Assembly: GCA_014238415.1 (NCBI GenBank)
Contig: JABABA010000002.1
Location: forward strand, 186,001 to 250,000
DNA from: Planctomycetota bacterium
GTDB lineage: Bacteria > Planctomycetota > UBA1135 > GCA-002686595
Length of the DNA: 64,000 bases
Direction of reading: 5' to 3'
Both the position numbers and the translations under genes were made by a program. How positions within the stretch are numbered: position 1 is the stretch's first letter; every line of letters begins with the position of its first letter. Under the pieces are notes generated by a model. It worked only from the letters and a program-made list of their open reading frames with translations. It ran no database searches and had not been told where the DNA came from. This document shows, one piece after another, positions 24,706 through 33,600 of the stretch.

Positions 24706-26022
24706 TTAGCCTCCGGTCTTGATCAATCGTGCCGCGAAACCACCATCTACTGGACCCTCGGAGCCGGGAAGGGCCAAGAAGGAGTCATCAAGCTCGAATT
24801 CGGGATTGTCCTGCAGAAAGCCGCGCACCTGCTGCAGGCCCTCTTCGGGTTCGATGCTGCATACGGACCACAGCAGGCGACCGCCGGGGGCTACTCGCTT
24901 TGAAGCCAGATCGAGAAGGTTTCGCTGCAAGCTGGTCAGGGCGCGGAGGTTGGTTGGGCCAAATCGCCAGCGGGCCGCAGGCCGGGCACCCAGGACCCCG
25001 GTGTTTGAGCAGGGTGCGTCAACCATCACTCCATCAAAGAGTTCACGGTCGGCGATCCCAGCGCCTCCATTGCAGGCCAACAACTGAATCGGGAACCCAC
25101 CTCCTTGGCGCGCCATTTCAGGGATCATAAGAGCCAGGCGCTTAGCAGACTGATCGCAGGCCAATACGCTTGCGCCGGATCGGGCTATTTGCATTGCTTT
25201 GGTGCCGGGCGCAGCGCAGATATCCAGGACTCGCTCTTGGCTTGATGAATTCATCAGTGCGCCCGCGCGCTGGGCGGTTTCTCCTTGCACCCAGATTTCT
25301 CCATCTTGGAAGGTTTTCGAGTTCAGTACGGGGCCGATCTGGTTGGAGGGAACCAGCAAGCACTCTGACATTGATGACTGTGCAGCATTGTCAACCCCCA
25401 AGGAATCAGCATCAGGTGGACCGTCTTTGCTGGACCAGAGGCAGAGCGGCGGTTCGGTCAAGAACCAACGAGCAAGCTCTTGAGCCTTCGCTTCACCGTG
25501 GGATGCACTCCAGCGTTTGAAGAGGTGCCCGGGAATGTTGAGCGCGTCCTCTGCCCAGAGAGCGGGGTGTTCTGTCGGGTCTCTGAAAATGGGCCGCTCA
25601 AAGTGCCAGTTACGGTCGGAGACATCACAGCGTGGATTTCCACTAAGTCCTAGATGGACTTGGCGCTGCACCTCACGTAGTACCCCGTTGACGAGGCGCC
25701 CTTTGGACAGACCCAATGTGTCGCTAGCGGCTGAAACGGTCTCGCTAATGGCGGCGTGGGGGGGAACGCGATCCAAGAAGAGCATCTGGGTCAGCCCCAC
25801 GCGAAGGTGCGCCGCCAGGTCCGGTTTGGGTGTTCCGTGAGTGAAGTGCTTGACGATGGCGCGCAGGGTGCCTCTGCGACGGATCTCGGTGCCGACAATT
25901 GCTCTCAGTAGGCCTCTGTCTCGATCGTCCAGGCCATCCAGGTGTGCTGCGCGGTCGACTTCGCGTAGGGGCTGGTCTGCTCCCGAGCGGAGGATTGCCC
26001 AGGCGGTGTGGCGCAAGGTCAC
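24706..26022 (-). CDS. rsmB: 16S rRNA (cytosine-5) methyltransferase RsmB-like
   Basis: 438 aa. An N-terminal NusB-like helical domain (about 1-140, ending HAAISETVSAAS) is followed by a SAM-dependent methyltransferase. Motif I is VLDICAAPGTKAMQIA. VDAPCSNTGVLGARP holds the release cysteine and LLWSVCSIEPEEG the catalytic cysteine of RNA m5C enzymes. E. coli RsmB is 429 aa. It methylates C967 of 16S rRNA. It overlaps fmt by four bases, matching the widespread fmt-rsmB pairing. Confidence 0.9.
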   Translation of the reverse strand: MTLRHTAWAILRSGADQPLREVDRAAHLDGLDDRDRGLLRAIVGTEIRRRGTLRAIVKHFTHGTPKPDLAAHLRVGLTQMLFLDRVPPHAAISETVSAASDTLGLSKGRLVNGVLREVQRQVHLGLSGNPRCDVSDRNWHFERPIFRDPTEHPALWAEDALNIPGHLFKRWSASHGEAKAQELARWFLTEPPLCLWSSKDGPPDADSLGVDNAAQSSMSECLLVPSNQIGPVLNSKTFQDGEIWVQGETAQRAGALMNSSSQERVLDICAAPGTKAMQIARSGASVLACDQSAKRLALMIPEMARQGGGFPIQLLACNGGAGIADRELFDGVMVDAPCSNTGVLGARPAARWRFGPTNLRALTSLQRNLLDLASKRVAPGGRLLWSVCSIEPEEGLQQVRGFLQDNPEFELDDSFLALPGSEGPVDGGFAARLIKTGG

Positions 26023-26957
26023 TGGTCGAGCTCCTGTCCAAGACGGCTCTTGGCAAGGAGTCTTGCCCCTCGTAGAAAGGCGCGCCCGGTCATGGCACCC
26101 TTGCCTGCGGGCTTGACCTGTAGGAGATTGACCGTGCCATCGCCGCAGGCCACGAGAAACTCTGGACCTCCCAAAAAGGTCCCTGGGAGAGCGTCGTCAG
26201 TAGAAGTCACCTCCAGCGCAAGCACGGTCAGTGAACGTCCATCTGGTAGGCGGGTTATCGCTCCGGGCCAAGGGCTCATGGCGCGGACATGGCGCGTGAG
26301 GGCAAGTCCCTCCAGGGACCAGTCGATCAATCCGTCATGCTTCTTGATCTTGCGCGTCATGGTTGCCTTGGACGGGTCCTGGGCCGTGAATACAGCGCTG
26401 CCTTCTGCCAGTTGGTCCACTGCTTCTACGAGGGCCTTGCCCCCCAGTTCGGCTAGGCGTTCAAGCAATTCTCCAGCGGTTTCTTGAGATCCCAATGAAG
26501 TGCGTTTTTCCAACATCACGTCCCCTTCATCGAGGGCCAACACCATGCGCTGGACAGAGACTCCGGTTTCTTCGTCACCCGCCAGGATTGCGGCTTGGAC
26601 GGGAGCCGCACCTCGCCAGCGGGGAAGGCAGGAACCATGTACATTCAATGCCCCATGGGGTGCCAGGCTGAGAACCTCCTGATTGAGGATTTCGCCATAG
26701 CTGGCGACCACCAGCACTTCGGGGTTGAGGACGCTCAGTTGATCCAAGGCCTCTTGGGTTTTCAGCCCCTTTGGTTGGAGTAGGGGGAGTCCGTGTTTCA
26801 GGGCCAGGTCTGCAACTGGACCATGTTCGTGTTTGAGGCCTCGGCGCTGCGTCCGAGACTTGGGCGTGACGACACCGACCACCTCGTGTTGAGAGGCCAA
26901 GAGTTGCCGCAAAACCGCAGTGGCGAAGGGCGGAGAGCCGAGGAATAGCGTGCGCAC
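26019..26957 (-). CDS. fmt: Methionyl-tRNA formyltransferase
   Basis: 312 aa, the usual Fmt length. It begins MRTLFLGSPPFATAVL. The active-site block LNVHGSCLPRWRGAAPVQAAI holds the catalytic Asn and His, and ALDEGDVML supplies the Asp. A C-terminal tRNA-binding domain follows. It transfers formyl from 10-formyl-THF to Met-tRNA for initiation. It sits 16 bases after trxA and overlaps rsmB. A def gene, often beside fmt, is not in the window. Confidence 0.95.
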   Translation of the reverse strand: MRTLFLGSPPFATAVLRQLLASQHEVVGVVTPKSRTQRRGLKHEHGPVADLALKHGLPLLQPKGLKTQEALDQLSVLNPEVLVVASYGEILNQEVLSLAPHGALNVHGSCLPRWRGAAPVQAAILAGDEETGVSVQRMVLALDEGDVMLEKRTSLGSQETAGELLERLAELGGKALVEAVDQLAEGSAVFTAQDPSKATMTRKIKKHDGLIDWSLEGLALTRHVRAMSPWPGAITRLPDGRSLTVLALEVTSTDDALPGTFLGGPEFLVACGDGTVNLLQVKPAGKGAMTGRAFLRGARLLAKSRLGQELDQ

Positions 26958-26973
26958 CGGCGGCGGTTGGCCT

Positions 26974-27297
26974 TTAGATGTGAGGCTCGATGGCGGTCTT
27001 GAAGGCCGGGTAGGGCATGGCTCCGGAGACCGTGTGGGCTACCTCGCCCTTCTTGAGTACCAAGAAGGTCGGGATCGACATGATGCCGTAACGCGCGGCA
27101 ACATCAGGTGAGTCCTGCGTGTTTAGCTTGACGACTTTGAGTTTGCCATCAAGTTCATCGGCGAGCTGATCAACCGAGGGGCCCATCATCTTGCAGGGCC
27201 CGCACCAGGGAGCCCAAAAATCCACAAGAACGGGAATTGTGCTGTCGATCACTTCGGCTTGCCAATTGGCATCGGTTACATCAAGGGCGGAGCTCAT
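26974..27297 (-). CDS. trxA: Thioredoxin
   Basis: 107 aa, canonical length. LVDFWAPWCGPCKMMGP carries the redox pair Cys32/Cys35, and IMSIPTFLVLKKG carries the cis-proline. It reduces protein disulfides in the cytoplasm. It lies between scpA and fmt in a minus-strand cluster. It is an ordinary CGPC thioredoxin, in contrast to the UPFC protein at 10.6-11.1 kb. Confidence 0.96.
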   Translation of the reverse strand: MSSALDVTDANWQAEVIDSTIPVLVDFWAPWCGPCKMMGPSVDQLADELDGKLKVVKLNTQDSPDVAARYGIMSIPTFLVLKKGEVAHTVSGAMPYPAFKTAIEPHI

Positions 27298-27356
27298 AGG
27301 GCTGACTTTTTGTTACAGGGCAGGGGTAATCGGGAAGGTCAATTGGGGCGAGGATT

Positions 27357-28274
27357 CTAGCCCTCTTGTGTGGGGTCCTCCAGATCTGAATCCGGCATAG
27401 GTTCGTCGGGTTCCTGAGAGACGCCTCTGGAGGGCTCGACGGGGGCCTGTGGATTGAGGCCCCCGTCGCCGGGGAATGTTTCCTGTGCCTCTTCATCCAT
27501 GAATCGGGACAGATGAATCAGGGCATCGAAGTCCTCTTCTGAATCTTCACGCATGATCAGTTCGACAGGGTCTTCTTGGGAGGCCTGTGTTGCGGTCACT
27601 AGTCCAAGTTTGACAAGTTCCAGCAGCGCACAAAAGCCCCCGATCATGTTGGACTTGGTGAGGGACTGGTTGTTGCTTGTGAGGGCGTCAACCAATGGCA
27701 CTCGTCGTCGTTGGCGAATCACGTCGGCCAGCATGGACACATACCAGCGTAAGGGACGTGACTCTCCTGCTACGAGATGTACGCGGCTGTCCAAGGTTTC
27801 GCGCATCAGGCGCGAAAAAGATGACAACAGATCCCAAACAGAAAGTTCACCAAGATCCAGTTCTCGTTCAGGCGCAAACATACGAGCCTCTCCAGTGAAG
27901 CCGCGCAGATGTTCCATAGAGCGCCTTGCGTAGCGATCTTCCAGATCTTCAGCTGCCCCGCGGAAGCGGCGGTACTCGATCAATCGCTGGATCAGCTCGT
28001 CTTGGGGATCCAGGTCGTCTTCAAGGCTGATTTCTTCCCTGGGAAGCAGTGAGCGACTCTTGATCGACATCAGGGTTGCAGCCATGACCAGAAATTCGCC
28101 CGCAACCTCGATGTCGAGGTCTTTGAGGTGCTCCAGATAAGCGAAGAACCCATCGACTACATCGGAGATCTTGACATCTTGGATTTCTACTTCTTGCTCG
28201 CGCACCAGGTGCAAGAGCAGGTCCATGGGGCCTTCAAAAATTTGTTCGAGATGGACGGTGTACTCTTCTTTCAT
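27357..28274 (-). CDS. scpA: Segregation and condensation protein ScpA
   Basis: 305 aa from ATG 28274, chosen because the family N-terminus follows directly: YTVHLEQIFEGPMDLLLHLV. Then come DLDIEVAGEFLVMAATLMSIKSRSLLP and the C-terminal winged-helix region (ALLELVKLG). It is the kleisin subunit of the SMC complex that organises newly replicated origins, functionally linked to ParB/parS. A longer frame to 28523 overlaps the M50 protease gene and is rejected. The start overlaps the protease stop by four bases. scpB is not in the window. Confidence 0.92.
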   Translation of the reverse strand: MKEEYTVHLEQIFEGPMDLLLHLVREQEVEIQDVKISDVVDGFFAYLEHLKDLDIEVAGEFLVMAATLMSIKSRSLLPREEISLEDDLDPQDELIQRLIEYRRFRGAAEDLEDRYARRSMEHLRGFTGEARMFAPERELDLGELSVWDLLSSFSRLMRETLDSRVHLVAGESRPLRWYVSMLADVIRQRRRVPLVDALTSNNQSLTKSNMIGGFCALLELVKLGLVTATQASQEDPVELIMREDSEEDFDALIHLSRFMDEEAQETFPGDGGLNPQAPVEPSRGVSQEPDEPMPDSDLEDPTQEG

Positions 28275-28927
28275 GCCCAATTGCCCCCAGTTAGAAGCCA
28301 CACAAGATCCCAAATGGCCTCGGAAGCCCCCAACAAAACGGTCCTTGATCCCGGCAGTACGAAGAAGACAAGGATGACGATCAATAGCCCGAAAGACTCC
28401 AGGCGAACATAGGCAGTGCGTAGATGAGAGGGCAGCAGGTAGGCCATGACTCGCGACCCGTCCAGGGGCGGGATCGGCATCATGTTGAAGACCGCCAGAA
28501 ACACATTGGCGATTACCCCCCAATACAGGGTTGAGGGCATCAATGCTTCCGCGTCATAGTGGCCCCAATGGATTGAAGCTTTGAACAACACCATGAGCAC
28601 GATTGCCAGCAGGACGTTGGAGGCGGGGCCAGCTAGCGCAACCAGGGACATGTCTCGCAAAGGGTGGCGCAAGCGGGCGGGGTTGACCGGTACGGGTTTA
28701 GCGCCGCCGAACAAGAAGCCCACAGACATCCAAAGGAACAGGGGCACGATCAGGGTCATGAACGGATCGATGTGCGCGATTGGGTTGAGGGTCAGACGCC
28801 CCTCTTCACGGGCCGTTGAGTCCCCGCATAGGTCAGCTACAAGCGCGTGAGCCGCTTCGTGGATGCCTAGTGACAGGATCAGGATAGCGATCACTGCACC
28901 GGCTCGGATGAGTTCGAGGGTCTCCAT
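28271..28927 (-). CDS. Site-2 protease family membrane metalloprotease (M50B)
   Basis: 218 aa, multi-pass. The zinc motif HEAAH lies in an early transmembrane segment (SLGIHEAAHALVAD), and the second motif NMMPIPPLDGSRV lies in a later one. GGAKPVPVNPARLRHPLRDMSLVALAGPASN is typical of the compact YwhC/FwdE-like group with no PDZ or CBS domain. It cleaves within membranes; the substrate is unknown. Start of a minus-strand cluster, divergent from kdsD. Confidence 0.9.
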   Translation of the reverse strand: METLELIRAGAVIAILILSLGIHEAAHALVADLCGDSTAREEGRLTLNPIAHIDPFMTLIVPLFLWMSVGFLFGGAKPVPVNPARLRHPLRDMSLVALAGPASNVLLAIVLMVLFKASIHWGHYDAEALMPSTLYWGVIANVFLAVFNMMPIPPLDGSRVMAYLLPSHLRTAYVRLESFGLLIVILVFFVLPGSRTVLLGASEAIWDLVWLLTGGNWA

Positions 28928-29101
28928 GGGGTTAGGTCATGGGCCAGGATAGGCCTCCAGGCGTCAGCCATCGAGGGCAATTGGGGGTTCTTGCCGTGAC
29001 CCGGCCGTCAATTCTACAATCCGCCTCTCTCGTCGCCCATTTCTGGGGCGGTGCTAGTCAAGAGGTCCTGTCATACTGGGCCAGTAGAGCCCACTCTCCC
29101 T

Positions 29102-30100
29102 ATGTCCAAAGGCACGACCCAAGCAAATCGTCTGGATCAGGCAATCGAGGTGATCCGTATCGAAGCCGAGGCGCTCAGCAGCCTTGCGGCGAACTTGCGT
29201 ACAAGCGGCTCTGAGGGTTTTGATCTGGCCGTGGCGACGATCCTGGCTTGTTCTGGACAGGTGGTGGTGACGGGGATGGGCAAGGCCGGGTTGGTAGGAC
29301 AGAAGATATCGGCAACCTTGGCTTCCACGGGGACCCCATCGCTTTTCTTGCATCCGGCCGAAGCATTGCATGGAGATCTGGGACGGATCAGATCCGGGGA
29401 TGTGCTCCTGGCCCTTTCCAATTCCGGAGAAACCCGCGAAGTGAATGATCTGGTACCTGTGGCAAGGCGCATAGGGGCTGATGTCTTTGCTCTGACGGGG
29501 TGCCCTGAGTCAACTCTTGGCAAACTTGCCGACGGTGTATTGGAAATTGGGCGAATCGAGGAGGCTTGTCCTTTGAAGCTTGCCCCCACGGCATCTACCA
29601 CCGTCATGCTGGTATTCGGCGACGCTTTGGCCATGGTTGTGCTTGAGGAGCGAGGCTTTGAGCGCACAGATTATGCTCAATTTCATCCGGCCGGATCTCT
29701 TGGGAGGCGCCTTATGAGTGTTTCCGAGGTCATGCGCAAGGGAGCCGAGCTTCCAGTAGTTGAGAGGGGAGCGACTATTCTTGATGTCTTGCGTATGACA
29801 AGCGAAACACCGGGGAGGCCTGGAGCCGCCATCGTCCTCAGCCCCGATGGAGGCATGATGGGGATTTTTACCGACGGCGATTTGCGCCGCTTGATCGAAC
29901 AAAATGGAGCTGCAGCGCTTGAGCATCCGGTGGACGACCACATGGCCACTGATCCCAAGTTTCTGACCCCCGACCAATTGGCTGAGGAGGCGATGCATCT
30001 CTTGGCAGAACACCGCATTGACCAGGCGCCTGTCCTGGATCCAGATCGCCGGCTTGTCGGCTTGGTGGACATCCAGGACTTGATGGACTTGGGCCTGTAG
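29102..30100 (+). CDS. kdsD: D-arabinose 5-phosphate isomerase
   Basis: 332 aa from ATG 29102 (a GTG 51 bases earlier adds non-conserved residues). SIS domain: GQVVVTGMGKAGLVGQKISATLASTG, HPAEALHGDLG and LSNSGETRE, then two CBS domains from about residue 200. It converts ribulose 5-phosphate to arabinose 5-phosphate, the first step toward KDO for LPS. E. coli KdsD is 328 aa. kdsC follows after nine bases, the same order as in E. coli. Confidence 0.94.
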   Translation: MSKGTTQANRLDQAIEVIRIEAEALSSLAANLRTSGSEGFDLAVATILACSGQVVVTGMGKAGLVGQKISATLASTGTPSLFLHPAEALHGDLGRIRSGDVLLALSNSGETREVNDLVPVARRIGADVFALTGCPESTLGKLADGVLEIGRIEEACPLKLAPTASTTVMLVFGDALAMVVLEERGFERTDYAQFHPAGSLGRRLMSVSEVMRKGAELPVVERGATILDVLRMTSETPGRPGAAIVLSPDGGMMGIFTDGDLRRLIEQNGAAALEHPVDDHMATDPKFLTPDQLAEEAMHLLAEHRIDQAPVLDPDRRLVGLVDIQDLMDLGL

Positions 30101-30109
30101 AACTTATTC

Positions 30110-30649
30110 ATGGCTCTTCAACGTACCCCTGAGCTGATCAAGCGGCTGGCAGAGATCCGGCTGGTGGCCTTGGATGTAGACGGAACTTTGACCGACGGCG
30201 CAGTGATCTACGGCGACGATGGCCAGGAAGTGCGATTCGACGTGCGCGATGGTCAAGGCGTTGTGTGGCTGGTGCGAGAGTTAGGACTTGAAGTGGCTTG
30301 GATCACTGGCCGTGGGTGTGTGGCGGTGGAGCGCCGAGCTGAGGAGCTTGGCGTACAGCACCTGCATATGCATTCTGATGACAAATACGAGGCGCTTCAT
30401 GCTCTTCAGGAGCGCCTTGGGGTTGGTCCAGAGCAAACTCTGGCCATGGGCGACGATCTACCGGATCTTGGGCTTGCGGCTCGGGCGGGGGTATTTTGTG
30501 TCCCCGCGGACGCTCGCTTGGAGGTGAAGGCGGCAGCAACTTGGGTCACCGATTCTTCGGGCGGCGACGGGGCCTTGCGAGAAGTGGCTGAAGAGTTGCT
30601 CCGTGCACGGGGTTGCTGGGAGGGTCTGGTGTCTCGCGCCAGGAAATGA
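30110..30649 (+). CDS. kdsC: 3-deoxy-D-manno-octulosonate 8-phosphate phosphatase
   Basis: 179 aa, HAD superfamily without a cap domain. LVALDVDGTLTDGAVIYGDDGQ is motif I with the KdsC-specific extension, ITGR is motif II and MGDDLPDLGLAARAG is motif IV. It removes phosphate from KDO-8-P. It ends in an ATGA overlap with the giant Lpt-type gene. The kdsD-kdsC pairing makes the assignment firm. Confidence 0.93.
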   Translation: MALQRTPELIKRLAEIRLVALDVDGTLTDGAVIYGDDGQEVRFDVRDGQGVVWLVRELGLEVAWITGRGCVAVERRAEELGVQHLHMHSDDKYEALHALQERLGVGPEQTLAMGDDLPDLGLAARAGVFCVPADARLEVKAAATWVTDSSGGDGALREVAEELLRARGCWEGLVSRARK

Positions 30650-33600
30650 GACGGGCAGTTCTCTTTCTCTTGCTCTTTAGCAGCGGGCTTCTGCTCTTGG
30701 TGTTGCTTGACCGTTCGACTCGAGAGCCCGAGGGCCAGGCATTGAATGGTAAAGAGGCTCCACTCGATGAAGCTTTGGCTGGAACGCAGACGGTTGAGGT
30801 TTCTGGGCATACGAAGATGGAGTTCTTCGATGCTGAGACAGGCCTCGTTCTGCGGCAATTTGAGGCTGACAATCTGGAGTCCAAGGGCGAAGGAATGGTG
30901 CGCCCATACTTGGCCACGGGCCTTACCGTTCTGGAATACGTGCGAGGATCGACCAATCTTCTGCGGCGGGTTGAATCCGATTCAGCAGATCTGGTGCTCG
31001 ACCTTGGAGCTGGCCTTAGCGGCCCACAGCTAGGGGATAGTTCTCGTATTCAGTTGCATGGGGTGACCCTGCGACAGTTGCGCGCTCTGCCTCAGGCTCC
31101 TTTGGTCGTGACTTCTCCGGAGGTTGTTGCCGAGCTGGATGAGCAGATGTACATCACCGAGAGCGTCCATCAGGTCAAGGTTTCTGGTCAGGGTCTCTCG
31201 GCGGAGGGGCGTGGGTTGAGCTTTGACGCACGTCGGGGTCGTTTGGAGTTTCCCATGGGGGGCACTTTTGATCTCTTGCGGAAGGGCGCCCAACGAGGGG
31301 TGCTTTCAACTGCCTTGGGCACGCCCCTGATCCTTGAACAGAAAAGCGGCGAACGTGGGGAGCGATTTGAGATCACCGCGGATGGCCCCTCGGTCCTGGT
31401 GATTGTTCAGGCCGAAGAGCTTCAATTGGATGCTGAGTACCTGCATGTGGAAACGCGGGTCGGAGAAAAGGGTGTAGAGGTGGATCGTATTCGGATTCGT
31501 GGCCCGGTGGTCGCTACTCGTGGCCCTGACCGTTTTGGTGGTGTCGATGCTTATGTGGTATTTCAGCCGGATGGAAGCCTTCGTCTTGAGGTGCAGAACG
31601 ACCCCTGGGTTGAGTTTGGCGGAATCGATTCAGAAAACGAGACATCCCTGGTCAATATGCGTGGCAAGGGGCCCATGTGGGCGATTGCGAATCAAGATGG
31701 ATTGCGTTTTGGCCTGGACGGCAACGCCAATTTCGAGGGCCCAGGCGGTGTTCGGGTAGAGGCCGATGGTGGTTTTCGGGGAAGGACCGCTTCTGGTCAG
31801 AGTCATGCGACGCTGGACCTGCTTGGCGCAGTTTTCATGAATCGGGAAGGCTTGGAGCTCTCTACCAGCAACGCGAGGATGTTGATTGCCGGTGATGATC
31901 TCATTGCAGTCCACCTGCACACCACCGAGCGGTTGCAGATGATTACAAAGCTCTCTGATGGATCATCGGCTTCATTTACAGCAATGGGGGGGGCTGATGT
32001 TCAAGCCCAAGGGCCCGATGTTCGTGTGCCGCATGCCTTGGAGGTAGAGGTGGTGGCCATGGATGGCCCTAAACGCCAGCTCAACTGTGACGAATTGATC
32101 GATCTGTCTTCTGACATGCGTACTTTCATAGCCCGAGGAAACGTGCGCTGGCTTGCGCCTGAAGGAGTCGGGAGTGCCGAATGGATGAGGTCAAGAGAGG
32201 ATGAAATTGAGCTTCAGGGCAAACCCGGCCAGAAAGCCAGCTTTGTTTGGAATGGCGCGGGACCTCAAGAGGGCGAATTAGAGGCTGAACGCATTGTTGT
32301 TTCCGAGATCCACGCTGAAGCCTGGGAGGGCGTGCGCGCAGGCCTTTCCGTGGATGGGGCTGTTCTTGGCTTTCGGTGTAAGCACACCAGGGTTGACAGG
32401 CAGGAGGGAACCTTTCATTGGTTCGCGGAGTTGGTTACTGAAGCGGTTTGGGCCCAGGAGGCCCTCAAGATCAGATTGGCTGCGGGCGTGCTTGAAGTGG
32501 ATGGAAAGGAAACGATTCAGGTTGACGGCACATCGTTGGCGGAGGTGACGCGGGTCCAGGTGCGGGAAGACGTCCAAGCCACCATTGTTCAGGCCAACAC
32601 GGTGAACGTCTTAGCCGATGTTCTGAATATTGTTCCCAATCAGAGCATTTCGGTAGAGGCTCTTCCGGGACGTGAAATAGTCACCAGCGGTTTGATGCCG
32701 GGCACCGAGATGCCATTCACTGTGTACGGGACCTCGATGACCGTTGATCAGGATGAAGTTTGGCTGTACGGGGTGCATGGCAGTCTTGAGGGGGCTCTTC
32801 TTCCAGTGTCTCCGGGCGCACCCAAGGATGATGCTGAAGTGCGCAAGAATTCTGACTTTGCGGCGAACTCGTTTTGGTTGACCCGGGCAGGGATGGAGTT
32901 GGAGGGTGAGGTGTATATGGAATCTGCCGACTTCGACGGCAACCCCCTTAGCCTTTCGGCGCACCGCATAACCAGTGGCTACAACCTGCCTTCAGATGGG
33001 ATTGAAGTCACCCCGGTGGATATTCAATTCATTGAGGCCGTTGGGAATGTACGGGCGGTCTATGGCGGTCTGGCCCGACTGGAGGCTGACGAGTTATCTG
33101 TAAATCACGAGAGGGTGACGCTGCGGGGCAGTCCACTCCTTTTGCGCTCTGGAGAAAGCAGCTTGGAAACTACCGAGGTGACCTTTGATCTGGCTGACTA
33201 CTTGATCGATGCACAGGAGGGCATCATTCGACAGGGCACTGGATGGAGTCTGGCTTTCGGCGGGGCGACCGCTGTCCGACGGGGCGGGGGGTTGATGCAA
33301 ACCATGAGCAGCTTGGTGCACGTGGACTTCGTTGAGACTTCCAGAGCAGAGCACATGGCGATCTGGCTGCACCCATCTCGGTGGAGGGCGCTGGTTCATG
33401 AGCGTCTTTGGGGGGATCCACTTGAGCTGGACTATGAGGATCAGGCCCCTGCACAGGATTCGCACGACCTCCATGAAACCAAGTTGGTCAACAACACCTT
33501 CCAACGATTGGCGCGTGGAGAACTTGCTTCCTATGTGCGGGCCTTTCACCTGCAGGGGAGCATCGAATTGGAGCGTGAGGGCATACGGTTGGCGCGAGCT

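Noticed and set aside
28275..28523. An 83-residue N-terminal extension of ScpA
   Set aside because: It overlaps the M50 protease coding region and ScpA homology begins at the ATG at 28274.
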